A stretch of DNA of 41,096 bases from Maritimibacter sp. REDSEA-S28_B5. GTDB taxonomy: Bacteria > Pseudomonadota > Alphaproteobacteria > Rhodobacterales > Rhodobacteraceae. The stretch covers positions 30,047-71,142 of the forward strand of contig LUOO01000013.1 of NCBI GenBank assembly GCA_001626765.1. The letters run 5' to 3'. The position numbers were made by a program, and so were the translations under genes. The notes beneath the pieces are model-generated. The model saw nothing but the letters and a program-made list of their open reading frames with translations. It had not been told where the DNA came from and did no database searches. Numbering within the stretch: the first letter of the stretch is position 1; each line of letters begins with the position of its first letter. Of this stretch, positions 40,764 through 41,096 are shown piece after piece.

Positions 40764-40846
40764 TGGTTTTTCCCCGAAGTGTGCCGGATCGTCCCCGCGC
40801 AGGGTTTGCCCCGCGTCCTGCGTCCGGTTCTTGTCGCTGAAAGCGA

Positions 40847-40874
40847 GAGGGGCGCGAGTTTCCCCGCGCCCCTC
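40847..40874 (-). terminator. Attenuator hairpin between binding-protein and permease genes
   Basis: Perfect 10-bp stem GAGGGGCGCG (40847-40856) / CGCGCCCCTC (40865-40874) with an 8-base loop. On the minus strand it is followed at once by a smaller hairpin, TCGCT-TTC-AGCGA. There is no U-run. Position right after the binding-protein stop parallels the hairpin at 13484-13506 and suggests partial termination or mRNA protection that favours the binding protein. Confidence 0.65.
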
Positions 40875-40882
40875 CGTGTTCC

Positions 40883-41096
40883 TTAGCGGAACGGCGGTGC
40901 GTACTGCAGACCGCCGTCTTTCCACTGCGCGTTCAGGCCGCGCGACAGGCCGATCGGGGTCGATTCGCCGATGGTGGCCTCAAAGATCTCGCCGTAGTTG
41001 CCGCCGGCCATGATCGCCTTCATGCCGAAGTCGGCTTCCAGCCCGAGCATTTCGCCCATGTTGCCCTCGGTGCCGAGGATGCGGTTGATCTCGGGG
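40883..41096 (-). CDS. aapJ: Amino acid ABC importer periplasmic binding protein (AapJ/BztA), C-terminal part only
   Basis: Only the last 71 codons are in the window, reading NRILGTEGNMGEMLGLEADF, MAGGNYGEIFEATIGES and the end GLNAQWKDGGLQYAPPFR. This C-terminus is characteristic of AapJ/BztA proteins, which bind glutamate, glutamine, aspartate and asparagine in the periplasm. The N-terminus with its signal peptide and the operon promoter lie beyond the window. First gene of the operon. Confidence 0.93.
   Translation of the reverse strand, partial: PEINRILGTEGNMGEMLGLEADFGMKAIMAGGNYGEIFEATIGESTPIGLSRGLNAQWKDGGLQYAPPFR

Overview
The window looks like chromosomal DNA of a marine-type alphaproteobacterium of the Rhodobacteraceae (Roseobacter group). 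The grounds are high GC with strong third-position GC bias, an ectoine-catabolism gene set of the roseobacter type, a bzt/aap-type acidic amino acid ABC transporter, Hint-domain and LytTR proteins, and two copies of a family-typical palindromic repeat. This placement is inference from gene content, not from a marker-gene comparison.

Layout. Positions 1-1435 (minus) hold most of tamA, an outer-membrane assembly factor. 1656-5185 (minus) is the de novo NAD operon nadA-nadB-nadC, with a 15-bp palindrome just upstream. 5336-10166 is an ectoine-degradation block: minus-strand asnC/doeX, ssd/doeC and atf/doeD, and divergent plus-strand eutD/doeA. The deacetylase eutE/doeB is not in the window. 10283-11437 is an HPP-CBS membrane protein. 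11898-18405 (plus) is a peptide-type ABC importer operon (binding protein, M24 peptidase, two permeases, two ATPases). Its first permease gene carries an internal deletion with a frameshift, and palindromic repeats sit between permease and ATPase genes. 18690-20552 is an HWE-type sensor kinase. 20823-22331 is a 1.4-kb segment bounded by a perfect 35-bp direct repeat that includes the 3' end of a tRNA-Arg(ACG) gene; its only cargo is a DMT/EamA exporter. This looks like a mini-island or the remnant of one.

22556-26118 (minus) holds a sensor kinase and a translationally coupled pair, a TVP38-type membrane protein and an FAD disulfide oxidoreductase. 26224-27268 is the conserved rpmH-rnpA-yidD set. 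It has a clear sigma-70 promoter and an unusual leader made of two tandem GNRA-tetraloop hairpins. 27281-32490 holds a sulfotransferase-like protein, a membrane LytTR regulator preceded by nested inverted repeats, a Hint-domain protein, ttcA, and an EAL phosphodiesterase with a dead GGDEF domain. 32665-37345 (plus) is yidC-engB-argB-ferredoxin-like-sixA, tightly packed. 37356-41096 (minus) is an aapJQMP/bztABCD amino acid transporter, with the binding-protein gene cut by the window end.

How it fits together. Several parts concern nitrogen-rich solutes. Ectoine breakdown leads to aspartate, which feeds nadB, and the Bzt-type system imports glutamate/aspartate and their amides. The peptide importer is probably inactive if the permease deletion is real. 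The most unusual items are the tRNA-bounded DMT mini-island, the rpmH leader, the structured region before the LytTR gene, the broken permease, and the incomplete, rearranged ectoine gene set.
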